Positions 30,100 to 38,716 of a stretch of 64,000 nucleotides of DNA are shown here, one piece after another. The stretch's first letter is position 1; each line of letters opens with the position of its first letter. Origin of the DNA: Hydrogenibacillus schlegelii (GTDB lineage Bacteria > Bacillota > Bacilli > Thermicanales > DSM-22653). The translations under genes and the position numbers were made by a program. The stretch covers positions 58,043-122,042 of the forward strand of contig NZ_JXBB01000060.1 in the NCBI RefSeq assembly GCF_001653195.1, written 5' to 3'. The notes below the pieces were generated by a model, which saw only the letters and a program-made list of their open reading frames with translations, was not told where the DNA came from and did not search any database.

Positions 30100-30281
30100 C
30101 CGATCGCCCCCTCTTTCTGATCCCTCCTCAGGCCGAGGGGGACGCCGCACACGCCGTCGCCTCGGCCCCTCACCGCGGTTGCCGACGCGCCCGGCGGGGC
30201 CCCTTGCCCGGCGGGCACGCCGGCCCCCCGATCTTCCCCCGCCGGACATCGTCTCGGGCCAAAAGCGCCCCTTACGCTCCT

Positions 30282-31412
30282 TCACGGGACAAACGCGACG
30301 CCCCGCTCCCCCGAGACGACTTCCCCGACGACGAAAGCCCGGCCGCCGGCCCGGGCGATCGCCGCCTGCACCCGGTCGACCCCCTCCGGCGCCACGATGA
30401 CGATCATCCCGAGGCCGATGTTGAACACGCCGGCCATCTCCGGCCACGCCATCGGCGGCGATCCCGGGAGCGGATGCGCCCGAAGCCAGTGGAACACCTC
30501 CGGCACCGGCCACGTCCCGAAGCGGACGACGGCCCGAAGCCCCGGCGGAAGCACCCGCGGCACGTTTTCGTAAAAGCCGCCGCCGGTGATGTGGGCCATC
30601 GCCTTCACCGCCGGATCCCGCCCGGCCTCCTTGAGCCACGGGACGTAAATCGCCGTCGGCCGAAGGAGCGCCTCGAGGAGCGTTCCTCCCTCGAACGGTG
30701 CCTCGAGGTTCGGCCGGTGCGCTTCCAGAATCCGCCGCACGAGCGAAAACCCGTTGGCGTGGATGCCGGTCGACGGCAGCCCCACGAGGACGTCGCCGGC
30801 CGCGACCGGCCGCCGCTTGCGCACCCCGTCTTCCAGCACGCCGACGGCAAAGCCGGCCACATCGTACGTCCCCTCGGCGTAGACGTCCGGCATCTCCGCC
30901 GTCTCGCCGCCGACGAGGGCGCACCCGGCCTCCCGACAGCCGTCCGCCATGCCCCGGACGAGCGCCTCGACCGTCTCGGGGACGATCCGCCCCATGGCGA
31001 TGTAATCGAGGAAAAAGAGCGGCCGTCCCCCCTGGGCGACGATGTCGTTGACGTTCATCGCGACGACGTCGACGCCGATCCCCTCGTGACGGCCGGTGCG
31101 CGCCGCAAGGAGCGCCTTCGTCCCCGCGCCGTCCGCCGCCGCGACGAGGACCGGCTCCGCCTCGCCTCCGGCCGGGAGGCGATAGAGCGCCGCAAAGCCC
31201 CCGATCCCCGACAGCACCCGCCCGTCGTGCGTCCGGGCGGCCAGCGCCCGGATCCGCTCGACCGCCGCATACCCCCGCCGCACGTCGACGCCGGCCCGGC
31301 GATACGCCGCGGTGCCGGGCGCCTCCGGCTCCTCGGCCGAAAGCCCGTCGGCCGAAGGGGAGGACGGGATCCGGGCGTCTTCCGCGCCCGAGCGAGGGGC
31401 CTTTTCCGTCAT
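30282..31412 (-). CDS. purM: Phosphoribosylformylglycinamidine cyclo-ligase (AIR synthetase)
   Basis: 376 residues; the family core starts at about residue 36 (AYRRAGVDVRRGYAAVERI) after an acidic/proline head. It closes the imidazole ring. Signatures: VAAADGAGTKALLA, MNVNDIVAQGGRPLFFLDYIA, GGETAEMPDVY, GLPSTGIHANGFSLVR and HITGGGFYENVPRVLP. The ATG overlaps the purL stop as ATGA. In Bacillus, purF normally lies between purL and purM; here the genes are directly fused end to start with no room for it. Confidence 0.95.
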   Translation of the reverse strand: MTEKAPRSGAEDARIPSSPSADGLSAEEPEAPGTAAYRRAGVDVRRGYAAVERIRALAARTHDGRVLSGIGGFAALYRLPAGGEAEPVLVAAADGAGTKALLAARTGRHEGIGVDVVAMNVNDIVAQGGRPLFFLDYIAMGRIVPETVEALVRGMADGCREAGCALVGGETAEMPDVYAEGTYDVAGFAVGVLEDGVRKRRPVAAGDVLVGLPSTGIHANGFSLVRRILEAHRPNLEAPFEGGTLLEALLRPTAIYVPWLKEAGRDPAVKAMAHITGGGFYENVPRVLPPGLRAVVRFGTWPVPEVFHWLRAHPLPGSPPMAWPEMAGVFNIGLGMIVIVAPEGVDRVQAAIARAGGRAFVVGEVVSGERGVAFVP

Positions 31413-33775
31413 CGCGCCGCCTCCTCTCTCCGGTCCGGACCGGTTCCATCGGGCCGTACGCGCTCCGCGGCCGTGGCGGGATCCTCGGCCGCGGTTTCAT
31501 CGAACACGAATGCATCGACCGCCGAGGCGGCCTTCGCCCGAAGGGCCGAAAGCCGGATCCCGGCTTCCGCCGCCGGATCGTCCGCCGCCACGACCCGGGC
31601 CAGCACCGCCGCCCGACCGCCGGCCGCCTCGATGGTCGCCCGAAGGGCCGGGACGGCCTCCCCGGCGGCCACGACGACGGCCGCGCCGACATTCTCCGGC
31701 GCCAGGGGATCCGCCAGCCCGCCGGCCGGCGAACCGCCGACGAACGGCCCGCCGTCCTCCGCCACAAAGACGAGCGCCCGCTCGGGAAGCGCCGCCTCCT
31801 CCGACCGCCCCCGCGCCCCCGCCGGAGCCGCCTGGCCCGACCGCTCTTCTTCGTCGAGAAGAAGGAGCAGAAGTTCGGCGGCCGCCTCGACCGGCCCCGC
31901 CCCTTCCACCGGCACGCCGGCCGTAAAGAGCCGCCGGAGCCGGGCCGCCCCCAGCGCTTCGATCCACGGACGAAGGGCCGCGGGAGCCGGCAGGCCGTCC
32001 GCCGCCCCGTCTCGCGGCGGACCGGCCGCGTCCGCCGGCGGCACGATCCAGACGAGGACGTCGCCCGGCGCAAGGGGAGGGGGGCCGGCGAGCGCCGCCT
32101 CCGGCGCATCGCCGACGAGACCGACGACCGGCGACGGCGGGATCGACCGGCCTGCCGTCGCGTTGTAGAGGCTCACGTTGCCGCTCACCACCGGAAGGGC
32201 GAGCGCCTCGGCCCCGGCGGCCAGACCTTCGATGGCCTCGACGAGATCCCGGGCCACCCGCGGATCCGCCGGATCGCCGAAGTTCAGGTTGTTCGTCACC
32301 CCGAGGGGCCGGGCGCCCCGAAGCGCCAGCCGGAGGGCGCCCCGGACGACGAGCGCCGCCGTCCCCCGCCGGGCGTCCCGGGCGACGAGCGCCGGGTCGG
32401 CGACGACCGTATACAAAAGTCCGCCCGCCGGCCGGTCCGCCGCCGCGGCCGGGAGACGAACGGCGCCGACCGGCCCCCGGCCCGGACCGAACCACCGCCG
32501 GACGGCCGAACGGGCCGCCCGCTCCACGGCAGAGCCGAAGGACGCCGCCAGGGCAGCCGCCTCGCTCCCCGCAAGCCCCGCGCCGGGCGCCGGAGGTCCG
32601 TCCGCCGCCCCGGCCGATCCGGGCCCGTTCGCCGGCGACCGGAGGACCGCGCCCGGGACCCGCGCCCGGAGGTCGTGAAGCGGCACGCCGTCGACGAGGA
32701 GGGCGACCGGAACGTCGGCGAGCACCCGGCCGCCGGCGACAAGGACGTACCAGCCGTCGGAGCGCACCTCACCGACGGCCGCCGCCGGCACGCCGTGGGA
32801 CGCCAGAGCGGCGAGCACCGCCGGGACGTCTCCGCGCCGGACGGCGAAGAGCATCCGCTCCTGCGTTTCGGAAAGCATCATCGCCTCCGCCGCCTCCGGC
32901 GTGATCGCCTTCTCCCCCGCCGGCAAAAACGCCTCCGGCACCCGGTCGAGCCAGAGCGTCGCGCCGCGGCCGCCCTTCGCCGCCATCTCGGCGCTGGCGC
33001 TCAACAGCCCCGCCGCCCCCATATCCTGCACCGCCCGAACCCTTCCGGCGGCGATGAGGGCGAGCGTCGCCCGGTAGAGCCGCTTCCCCGCCTCCGGATC
33101 GGCCTTCGGCACCCGCACCGCCGGCGCCGCCGCGCCGAACGCCGCCGAGGCGAACGCCGCCCCCCGAACGCCGTCCAAGTCCGTCGGCCGGCCGGCATAG
33201 ACGAAGACGAGATCGTCTTCGCCGGCGGCGCTCCGGGCGAGACGGTCGACCGCGACCACGCCGACGGCGAGGACGTTGACGAGCGGGTTTTGGGCGTACG
33301 CCGGGTCGTCGACGGCCAGCACCGCGCCGACCGGGACGCCAAACGCCGCCGCGTACGCCTGAAGGCCCGCGATCACGCCGTCCAGCAGGCCCGACGCCTT
33401 CGCCGTCGCCCCGTCGGCGAAGATGGCGCCGGCCGCGCCGACGATCTCCGCCCCCATGCCGAACACGTCCCGCAAAATGCCTCCGAGTCCCGTCGCCGCC
33501 CCGTCGAACGGCGCGACGTACGACGGATGGTTGTGGCTTTCCAGCTTAAACACGACCGCCCGGCCGTCCCGCCAGGCGACCGCCCCGGCCCCTTCCCCCG
33601 GCCCGGCGACGACGCCCGGCCCGCGGGTCGGAAGCCGCTTTAAAAGCAGCTTCGTGTGCTTGTAGCTGCAGTGCTCCGACCAGAGCGCTTCAAACAGCGC
33701 CAGCTCAAGCGCATTGGGCGCCCGGCCGAGCCCGGCCTCGACGGCCTCAAGCTCCTCCGGCGTAAGCCCGCTCAT
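31409..33775 (-). CDS. purL: Small-type phosphoribosylformylglycinamidine synthase subunit PurL, diverged
   Basis: 788 residues from the ATG at 33775. It is the small PurL, which normally needs PurS and the glutaminase PurQ. The N-terminus ELALFEALWSEHCSYKHTK, the ESHNHPS catalytic histidine segment, GAATGLGGILRDVFGMGA, VQDMGAAGLLSASAEMA, and the second-half VTNNLNFGDP and VVSGNVSLYNAT motifs are present. The usual TVGGE stretch reads GVPVGAVLAVDDPAY, so one conserved element is changed. The C-terminal third is rich in alanine, glycine and proline with poor family resemblance. purQ and purS are not adjacent and were not found in the window. Confidence 0.88.
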   Translation of the reverse strand: MSGLTPEELEAVEAGLGRAPNALELALFEALWSEHCSYKHTKLLLKRLPTRGPGVVAGPGEGAGAVAWRDGRAVVFKLESHNHPSYVAPFDGAATGLGGILRDVFGMGAEIVGAAGAIFADGATAKASGLLDGVIAGLQAYAAAFGVPVGAVLAVDDPAYAQNPLVNVLAVGVVAVDRLARSAAGEDDLVFVYAGRPTDLDGVRGAAFASAAFGAAAPAVRVPKADPEAGKRLYRATLALIAAGRVRAVQDMGAAGLLSASAEMAAKGGRGATLWLDRVPEAFLPAGEKAITPEAAEAMMLSETQERMLFAVRRGDVPAVLAALASHGVPAAAVGEVRSDGWYVLVAGGRVLADVPVALLVDGVPLHDLRARVPGAVLRSPANGPGSAGAADGPPAPGAGLAGSEAAALAASFGSAVERAARSAVRRWFGPGRGPVGAVRLPAAAADRPAGGLLYTVVADPALVARDARRGTAALVVRGALRLALRGARPLGVTNNLNFGDPADPRVARDLVEAIEGLAAGAEALALPVVSGNVSLYNATAGRSIPPSPVVGLVGDAPEAALAGPPPLAPGDVLVWIVPPADAAGPPRDGAADGLPAPAALRPWIEALGAARLRRLFTAGVPVEGAGPVEAAAELLLLLLDEEERSGQAAPAGARGRSEEAALPERALVFVAEDGGPFVGGSPAGGLADPLAPENVGAAVVVAAGEAVPALRATIEAAGGRAAVLARVVAADDPAAEAGIRLSALRAKAASAVDAFVFDETAAEDPATAAERVRPDGTGPDRREEAAR

Positions 33776-33866
33776 CCGCCTCGCCCCTTTTGTCCGTCTC
33801 GTCCGACCGAAGCCGCCACCGAAGCGTTTTTCGTCCGCTTTCACATCGCGCCTCCGTCCCGGTGCC

Positions 33867-36026
33867 TCACGCGCCGCCTCCGTCGCCGTCCGCGAGGGCG
33901 GCGAGGCCAAACCGCTCGGCGACCGCCCGGTAGCCGTCGAGGACGTCGCCCAGGTCCCGGCGGAAGCGGTCTTTGTCGAGGATGTCCTTCGTCTCCCGGT
34001 CCCAAAAGCGGCACGTCTCCGGCGAAATCTCGTCGCCGAGGACGAGGGCCCCGCCGTCGTCCCGACCGAACTCGAACTTGGCATCGACGAGAAGGAGCCC
34101 CGCCTCCGCCGCATGGGCCCGGAGAAGCTCGCCGATCCGGATCGCCTCGCGCCTGAGCGCATCCAGCGTCTCCGGCGCCAGAAGCCCCAGCGCCTCGATG
34201 TGCGCCTCCGCGAGGAGCGGATCGCCGAGATCGTCCCGCTTATAGTAAAACTCGACGATCGGTCGACCGAGGGGCGTCCCCTCGGGGAGGCCGAGGCGTT
34301 TGATCAGCGACCCGGCGACGACAAAGCGCACGACAACTTCCAGCGGCAGCATCACAAGCCGCCGCACGAGGTGCACCCGCGGCGCCGGCTGCCCGAGGAA
34401 GTGGGTCCGCACCCCGTGCCGGTTGAGATACGAAAGGAAGTAGCCGGAGATTGCCGCGACCAGGCGGCCTTTCCCCGGTCGGACGCCTTTTTTCGTCCCG
34501 TCGAATGCCGTCAGGTCGTCCCGGTACTCGAGCCAGAGCACCGCCGGATCGTTCGTCCCGTAGACGTCCTTCGCCTTCCCCCGGGCAAGAAGATCGCTCC
34601 GTTCGAGGGCCGCGCCCCACGCGCCCATCCCGTCCATCCCGCCATCCGCTCCTTTTACCGCCCTTTCGGCGCCTTCCGGCCTTTCGCCCTCCACCGCTTG
34701 CTCCGACGGCGCCCCTCCCCGGTCCGCCGGCCTCCAAAGGCCGATCCGCCGGAAGATCGCCGGCACGTGCCGGAAATAGGCCGCCTCGTCGAGGGCCGCC
34801 CGGAGCCCGTCCGGCCCGAGGGCTTCCGCGATCGCCGCATCGGACCGGATGCGCTCGACAAACGATGGCCCTCCTTCCCACGCCGCCAGCGCGTGGGCCT
34901 GCACCCGATCGTACGCCGCCTCCCGGCTCCAGCCGGCGGCGACGAGGGCATTGAGCACGCGGCCGGAAAGGTAAAGCCCCCCCGTCCGCCGGAGGTTTTC
35001 CGCCATCCGCTCCGGCCGGACGACGAGCCGCCGGAGGATCGCTGTCAGCCGGTGCAGCAGAAAATCGAGGGCCGTCGTCGCGTCGGGGATCGCCACCCGC
35101 TCCACCGACGAATGGGAGATGTCCCGCTCGTGCCAGAGGGCGACGTCCTCCAGCGCCGGCAGGAGATACCCGCGGACGAGGCGGGCGAGGCCGGTGACGT
35201 TTTCCAGGCCGATCGGGTTTTTCTTGTGCGGCATGGCCGATGAGCCCTTCTGGCCGGGCGCGAAGCCTTCTTCGACCTCGCCCACCTCCGTCCGGGCAAG
35301 GTGCCGGAGCTCGACGGCGATCTTCTCCGCCGTCGCCGCGACGAGGGCGAGGAAGGCGACGTACTCGGCGTGCCGCTCCCGGGAAAGGGTCTGCAGCGCC
35401 ACCGGCGCCCGGCCGAGGCCGAGCCGCCCGAGGACGTACTCCTCCACCTCCGGCGGCACCGACGCATACGTACCGACGGCCCCGGAGAGCTTGCCGACGT
35501 GAATGCGGTCGGCCACCCCCCGAAACCGCTCGAGATGCCGGCGAATTTCTTCGCGAAAATACGCCATCTTGAGGCCGAACGTCGTCGGCTCGGCGTGAAC
35601 GCCGTGGGTGCGGCCGATCATCGGCGTGTCCCGGTGGCGGAGGGCGAGTTCCGCCAGCGCATCGTGCAGCGCGACGAGATCGCGAAACAAAAGCTCGTTC
35701 GCCTCTTTGATCCGCACCGCCCAGGCCGTGTCGACGACGTCCGCCGACGTCAGGCCGTAGTGCACCCAGCGCCGCTCCGGACCGAGCGTCTCCGAAAGCT
35801 GCCGCGTAAAGGCGACGACGTCGTGGCGCGTCTCGGCCTCGAGTTCGGCGATGCGCCGGAGATCCACCTTGGCGTTTTCCCGGATTTTCACCGCGTCCTC
35901 CCGTGGAACGAGGCCGAGCATCGCCCACCCTTCCACGGCGAGCACCTCGATCTCCCGCCAGATTTCAAACTTGCGCGCTTCGCTCCAGATCGCGCCCATC
36001 TCCGGCCGCGTATAGCGCTCGATCAA
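33867..36026 (-). CDS. purBC: Fused adenylosuccinate lyase - SAICAR synthetase (PurB-PurC)
   Basis: One uninterrupted 719-codon frame. Residues 1 to ~435 are adenylosuccinate lyase: IERYTRPEMGAIWS, RRWVHYGLTSADVVDTA, PMIGRTHGVHAEPT, and the catalytic loop GSSAMPHKKNPIG. A charged, glycine-rich linker of about 35 residues follows. Residues ~470-719 are SAICAR synthetase: LLARGKAKDVYGTNDP, FDGTKKGVRPGKG, VVRFVVAGSLIKRLG and LGDEISPETCRFWD. The start is a TTG at 36026 with GAAGGAAGGG upstream; ATGs further up lie in the IS relic. Inside the linker AAAGGAG precedes an in-frame ATG (about codon 461), so free PurC could also be made. The two activities act on neighbouring pathway intermediates. Confidence 0.92.
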   Translation of the reverse strand: MIERYTRPEMGAIWSEARKFEIWREIEVLAVEGWAMLGLVPREDAVKIRENAKVDLRRIAELEAETRHDVVAFTRQLSETLGPERRWVHYGLTSADVVDTAWAVRIKEANELLFRDLVALHDALAELALRHRDTPMIGRTHGVHAEPTTFGLKMAYFREEIRRHLERFRGVADRIHVGKLSGAVGTYASVPPEVEEYVLGRLGLGRAPVALQTLSRERHAEYVAFLALVAATAEKIAVELRHLARTEVGEVEEGFAPGQKGSSAMPHKKNPIGLENVTGLARLVRGYLLPALEDVALWHERDISHSSVERVAIPDATTALDFLLHRLTAILRRLVVRPERMAENLRRTGGLYLSGRVLNALVAAGWSREAAYDRVQAHALAAWEGGPSFVERIRSDAAIAEALGPDGLRAALDEAAYFRHVPAIFRRIGLWRPADRGGAPSEQAVEGERPEGAERAVKGADGGMDGMGAWGAALERSDLLARGKAKDVYGTNDPAVLWLEYRDDLTAFDGTKKGVRPGKGRLVAAISGYFLSYLNRHGVRTHFLGQPAPRVHLVRRLVMLPLEVVVRFVVAGSLIKRLGLPEGTPLGRPIVEFYYKRDDLGDPLLAEAHIEALGLLAPETLDALRREAIRIGELLRAHAAEAGLLLVDAKFEFGRDDGGALVLGDEISPETCRFWDRETKDILDKDRFRRDLGDVLDGYRAVAERFGLAALADGDGGGA

Positions 36027-36086
36027 CCGGCAACCCTTCCTTCGTGTCCCGCGTCGGCAAACGAAACGGCATCTTTCGTCCCAAAT

Positions 36087-36310
36087 CATAGACCGATATC
36101 CCATCGGCGGGATACCCGTCCGGTGGCTTCCTGCTGCATCGACGGGGGCTCACCGATCGCGGTCTCCCGCGTTCCGCCTGAGCGACCGTCTCCTGAGGCT
36201 GCTTTTCGCGGAACTCGCGGTCGGGCCGTTTACCCCGCGGCCAGGGACCGCGGCCAGGGCGAATCGCTTTATCCTCGCCGCCTTTTCGTCCCTCCCGCTC
36301 CCCGCGTTTC
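36087..36310 (-). mobile_element. Decayed IS607/IS605-type relic: TnpB tail and right end upstream of purBC
   Basis: Positions 36087-36220 resemble the right-end segment at 61390-61510: both contain GAACTCGCG, a GCTTCCTGC motif, TCCGG, and a terminal stem-loop with GGTATCCC against GGGATAT, in the same order and orientation. Just upstream on the minus strand (36220-36310) a degraded frame reads GRDEKAARIKRFALAAV, which aligns with the TnpB C-terminus DRDENTAKNLLRFAQAAGV of the other copy. No complete transposase remains. The right end lies about 60 bp before the purBC start codon. Confidence 0.5.
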
Positions 36311-36449
36311 GGCCGAACGTTTTGCCGGATCCGGGCCGCCGCCTCCGGCAGGACGACGCCGGAGCGGGGCCGCCCGGCACCCCGCCGATCGGCGTTCGCG
36401 CCGCGTCGCCCGCTCCGGCTTCCCGCCGCCTCCGGCGGGTCGGAACTTC

Positions 36450-36539
36450 AGATTCGTAACGATAAGACGTTCCTAATGTAAAACGTTAAACGATAACCGT
36501 ACGTTGCGGATCTTATTTAACCATTTTGTTCGCCTGATT
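36450..36539 (-). promoter_or_regulatory. AT-rich leader, probable promoter region of the pur operon
   Basis: In an otherwise GC-rich region this stretch is AT-rich and carries repeats (AACGATAA twice, AACGTT twice). It is the only plausible promoter zone in the 513 bp upstream of purBC. I could not fix a convincing -35/-10 pair or PurR box; TTTTGTTCGCC near 36528 resembles half a box with one mismatch. Between 36311 and 36449 I see nothing recognisable. Confidence 0.3.
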
Positions 36540-37703
36540 TCAAGCCGTCGTCGTCCCCCCGGCGGCCGCGTCCGCTCTGGCGAGACTCGCCGCCGGATCG
36601 AAGGCGTCCGGCCGAAGACCGGCCGCGGCGAGGGCCGCCGCCCAGCGCAGGGCGATCGCCGCCTCCAGCTGCCGGAGATGCCGCCGCCGCTCCATCCGCC
36701 ACCGGAGGGCCGCCGGCCGGCCGACGGCGTAAAAGGCCACCCGGTCCCCGGGGCGAAGCTGGGCGAGAAGCGGCCGGTCGACGGCGATCACCGCGCCGAT
36801 GCGGGGGTAGCCTCCGGTCGTCTGATGGTCCGAAAGAAGCACGATCGGCCCGCCGCCGGGGGGAAGCTGGACGACGCCGAAGTCGACCGCCGCCGAAAAA
36901 AGCTCCTCCCGGCGAGAAAGCGGAAGGGGCGGCCCCTTCAGCCGGGCGCCCATCCGGTTCGACGCCGGCGAAACGGTAAAGACTTCCCCCAAAAACGCCG
37001 CCTGCGCCGCCTCCGTCAGCCAGTCCCACTCCGGGCCGGGAAGAAAACGCAGCACCGTCACCGCATGCTCCGCCGGGAAAAACGCCGCCGCCGGCCGGGC
37101 CCGCCCCCAGGCCCGCAGGGCCGCCCGGGCCGCATCCGGCGGGAGGGCCGAAAGGCCGCCCCCGCCGAGGGGGAGCCGATCCCCGGCGACGAGCCGCCGG
37201 CCCTCCATCCCGCCGAAGCGGGCCGGAAGGTACGTGCTCCGGGAACCGAGCACCGGCGGGACGGCGATCCCGCCGGCGACGGCGACATACGCCCGGGCGC
37301 CCCCCAGGCGCCCGATCCGGAGCCGGCCTCCGGACGGAAGGAAAAACGGCCGCCCGAACGGAACCGCCTCGACGCGGCCGTCCGGAAAGACGGCCTCCGC
37401 CGGCCCCGGCGCCCCCATGAGGGCGACGAGACGGCCCTCGGTGAGACGAAGGGCGGGGCCGGCCAGCGTGATTTCCAGGGCGGCGGCGCCCGGCGGGTTG
37501 CCGACGAGACGGTTGGCGATCCGAAGCGCCTCCGGGTCCATCGCGCCAGCCGGCGGCACCCCGCTCGCCCGGTAGCCGGGGCGGCCGAGATCCTGCACCG
37601 TCGTGAAAAAGCCGCCGTTTTCCACGATCAAGACGGCCGCCGACGCCTGCCGCGCCGGAACGGCCCCGGACGCCGCCTCCTCTTCGGCCTGTCGTCCACG
37701 CAT
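36540..37703 (-). CDS. pxpC: 5-oxoprolinase subunit C (KipA/PxpC family)
   Basis: 387 residues from the ATG at 37703 (GGAAAGGGGG upstream). Biotin-dependent-carboxylase-like allophanate-hydrolase subunit 2 fold. Signatures: GGFFTTVQDLGRPGYRASGVPPAGAMD, ALEITLAGPAL, the SRSTYLPARFGGMEGR region, and GAVIAVDRPLLAQLRPGD. With PxpA and PxpB it hydrolyses 5-oxoproline (pyroglutamate) to glutamate using ATP. Its open frame extends upstream and overlaps pxpB by 17 bp, but the internal ATG has the better ribosome site. Confidence 0.9.
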   Translation of the reverse strand: MRGRQAEEEAASGAVPARQASAAVLIVENGGFFTTVQDLGRPGYRASGVPPAGAMDPEALRIANRLVGNPPGAAALEITLAGPALRLTEGRLVALMGAPGPAEAVFPDGRVEAVPFGRPFFLPSGGRLRIGRLGGARAYVAVAGGIAVPPVLGSRSTYLPARFGGMEGRRLVAGDRLPLGGGGLSALPPDAARAALRAWGRARPAAAFFPAEHAVTVLRFLPGPEWDWLTEAAQAAFLGEVFTVSPASNRMGARLKGPPLPLSRREELFSAAVDFGVVQLPPGGGPIVLLSDHQTTGGYPRIGAVIAVDRPLLAQLRPGDRVAFYAVGRPAALRWRMERRRHLRQLEAAIALRWAAALAAAGLRPDAFDPAASLARADAAAGGTTTA

Positions 37704-37818
37704 CGCCCGACCCCCTTTCCTTCCGGTCGACGGATCTTTTCGGCCGATCTTTCCCGGCCGTCCGATTCGTCCCGGCCGGCCGCCCGATCCGGTCTTTTTC
37801 CCTTTGCGACGGGCTCCG

Positions 37819-38580
37819 TCATTCGACGGGGACAAAGCGCACCCGATCGCCGATGCGAAGCCGCACCGGCGGGTCGGCCGCCGGGTCGAACATCCTGACC
37901 GGCGTATGGCCGATGATCCACCAGCCGCCGGGGCTTTCGTACGGATAGATGCCCGTCTGCGCCCCGGCGATGCCGACCGCGCCGGCCGGCACGCGGGTCC
38001 GGGGCACCGAACGCCGCGGCACGCGAAGAGGCTCCGGCACCTCCCCGAGATACGGAAACCCCGGCATAAAGCCGATCATGTACACCGTGTAGATCGTCCC
38101 GCTGTGCAGCCGGACGATGTCTTCCCGGGAGAGGCCGGTGCGTTCGGCGAGCGCCTCGAGATCCTCCCCGTCGTAGCGCACCGGGATCTCCACCGGCTCC
38201 GCCGCGGGGCGGGGCGCCTCCCCGGAAGCGGCCGACGGCGGGGACCGATCCCCCCGGCCGTCCGGGGCCGGGTCCTCTCCGGCGTTCAGACTCGCCTCGG
38301 CGAGCCGCCTCGCCGCCTCCGCCGGATCCGCCGCCTCCGCTCCGGAACCGTTCGAGGCTCCGCCGAGCGCCGCGACCACCGCCTCCGGATCGTAAAGGAG
38401 GCCGAGCGTCGTATATCCCGGAATGAGCTCCAGAAGGCCGGGAAACGGCCGGGCCAAAAGCCGGTCCCGAACGCGGACGATCGCTTCCGTCACCGCCGGC
38501 GACGGCCGGTCGGCGAACTCGAGCAAAAGCAACCCTTCCCCGAGCGGCACCCAGCGTTGGGGACGCTCCGGCACCGCCAT
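37819..38580 (-). CDS. pxpB: 5-oxoprolinase subunit B (KipI/PxpB family)
   Basis: 253 residues. The allophanate-hydrolase subunit 1 family is shown by LGEGLLLLEFADRPSP, ELIPGYTTLGLLYDP, GLSREDIVRLHSGTIYTVYM and IGFMPGFPYLGEVPEPLRVPR, ending with IYPYESPGGWWIIGHTP. A glycine/proline/alanine-rich insertion of about 45 residues (~95-140) splits the domain. The ATG at 38580 is preceded by GGAGGGGGCG. It is the partner of PxpC and PxpA. Confidence 0.92.
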   Translation of the reverse strand: MAVPERPQRWVPLGEGLLLLEFADRPSPAVTEAIVRVRDRLLARPFPGLLELIPGYTTLGLLYDPEAVVAALGGASNGSGAEAADPAEAARRLAEASLNAGEDPAPDGRGDRSPPSAASGEAPRPAAEPVEIPVRYDGEDLEALAERTGLSREDIVRLHSGTIYTVYMIGFMPGFPYLGEVPEPLRVPRRSVPRTRVPAGAVGIAGAQTGIYPYESPGGWWIIGHTPVRMFDPAADPPVRLRIGDRVRFVPVE

Positions 38581-38610
38581 CGCCCCCTCCTCCTTGTTCA
38601 GCGTCTGCCG

Positions 38611-38716
38611 GCCCGCCTCGCGCTGCGTTTGGCGGCCTCGCCCTTCGTTCGGCGGTCTCCTCTTTCGTCCGACGGCCTCGCGTCTCTCCCGGCGGCCGCC
38701 TCATCCGCCCGGCGGC
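38611..38716. repeat. Imperfect 20-bp tandem repeat at the pxpA-pxpB junction
   Basis: About five units of exactly 20 bp run from 38611, with conserved starts GCCCGCCTCG, GGCGGCCTCG, GGCGGTCTCC, GACGGCCTCG and GGCGGCCGCC, and a partial sixth unit. The array covers most of the 120-bp gap and extends into the last codons of pxpA. It looks like slippage-generated DNA of no clear coding role. Confidence 0.55.

Noticed and set aside
29410..32109. A single 899-codon leftward open frame
   Set aside because: Only its last 230 codons encode PurN. The upstream part is antisense-frame noise over purM and purL, which have clear homology in another frame.
36308..36320. CCGAACGTTTT as a PurBox upstream of purBC
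   Set aside because: It lies inside the decayed TnpB sequence in GC-rich DNA, with no partner half-box at the right distance.
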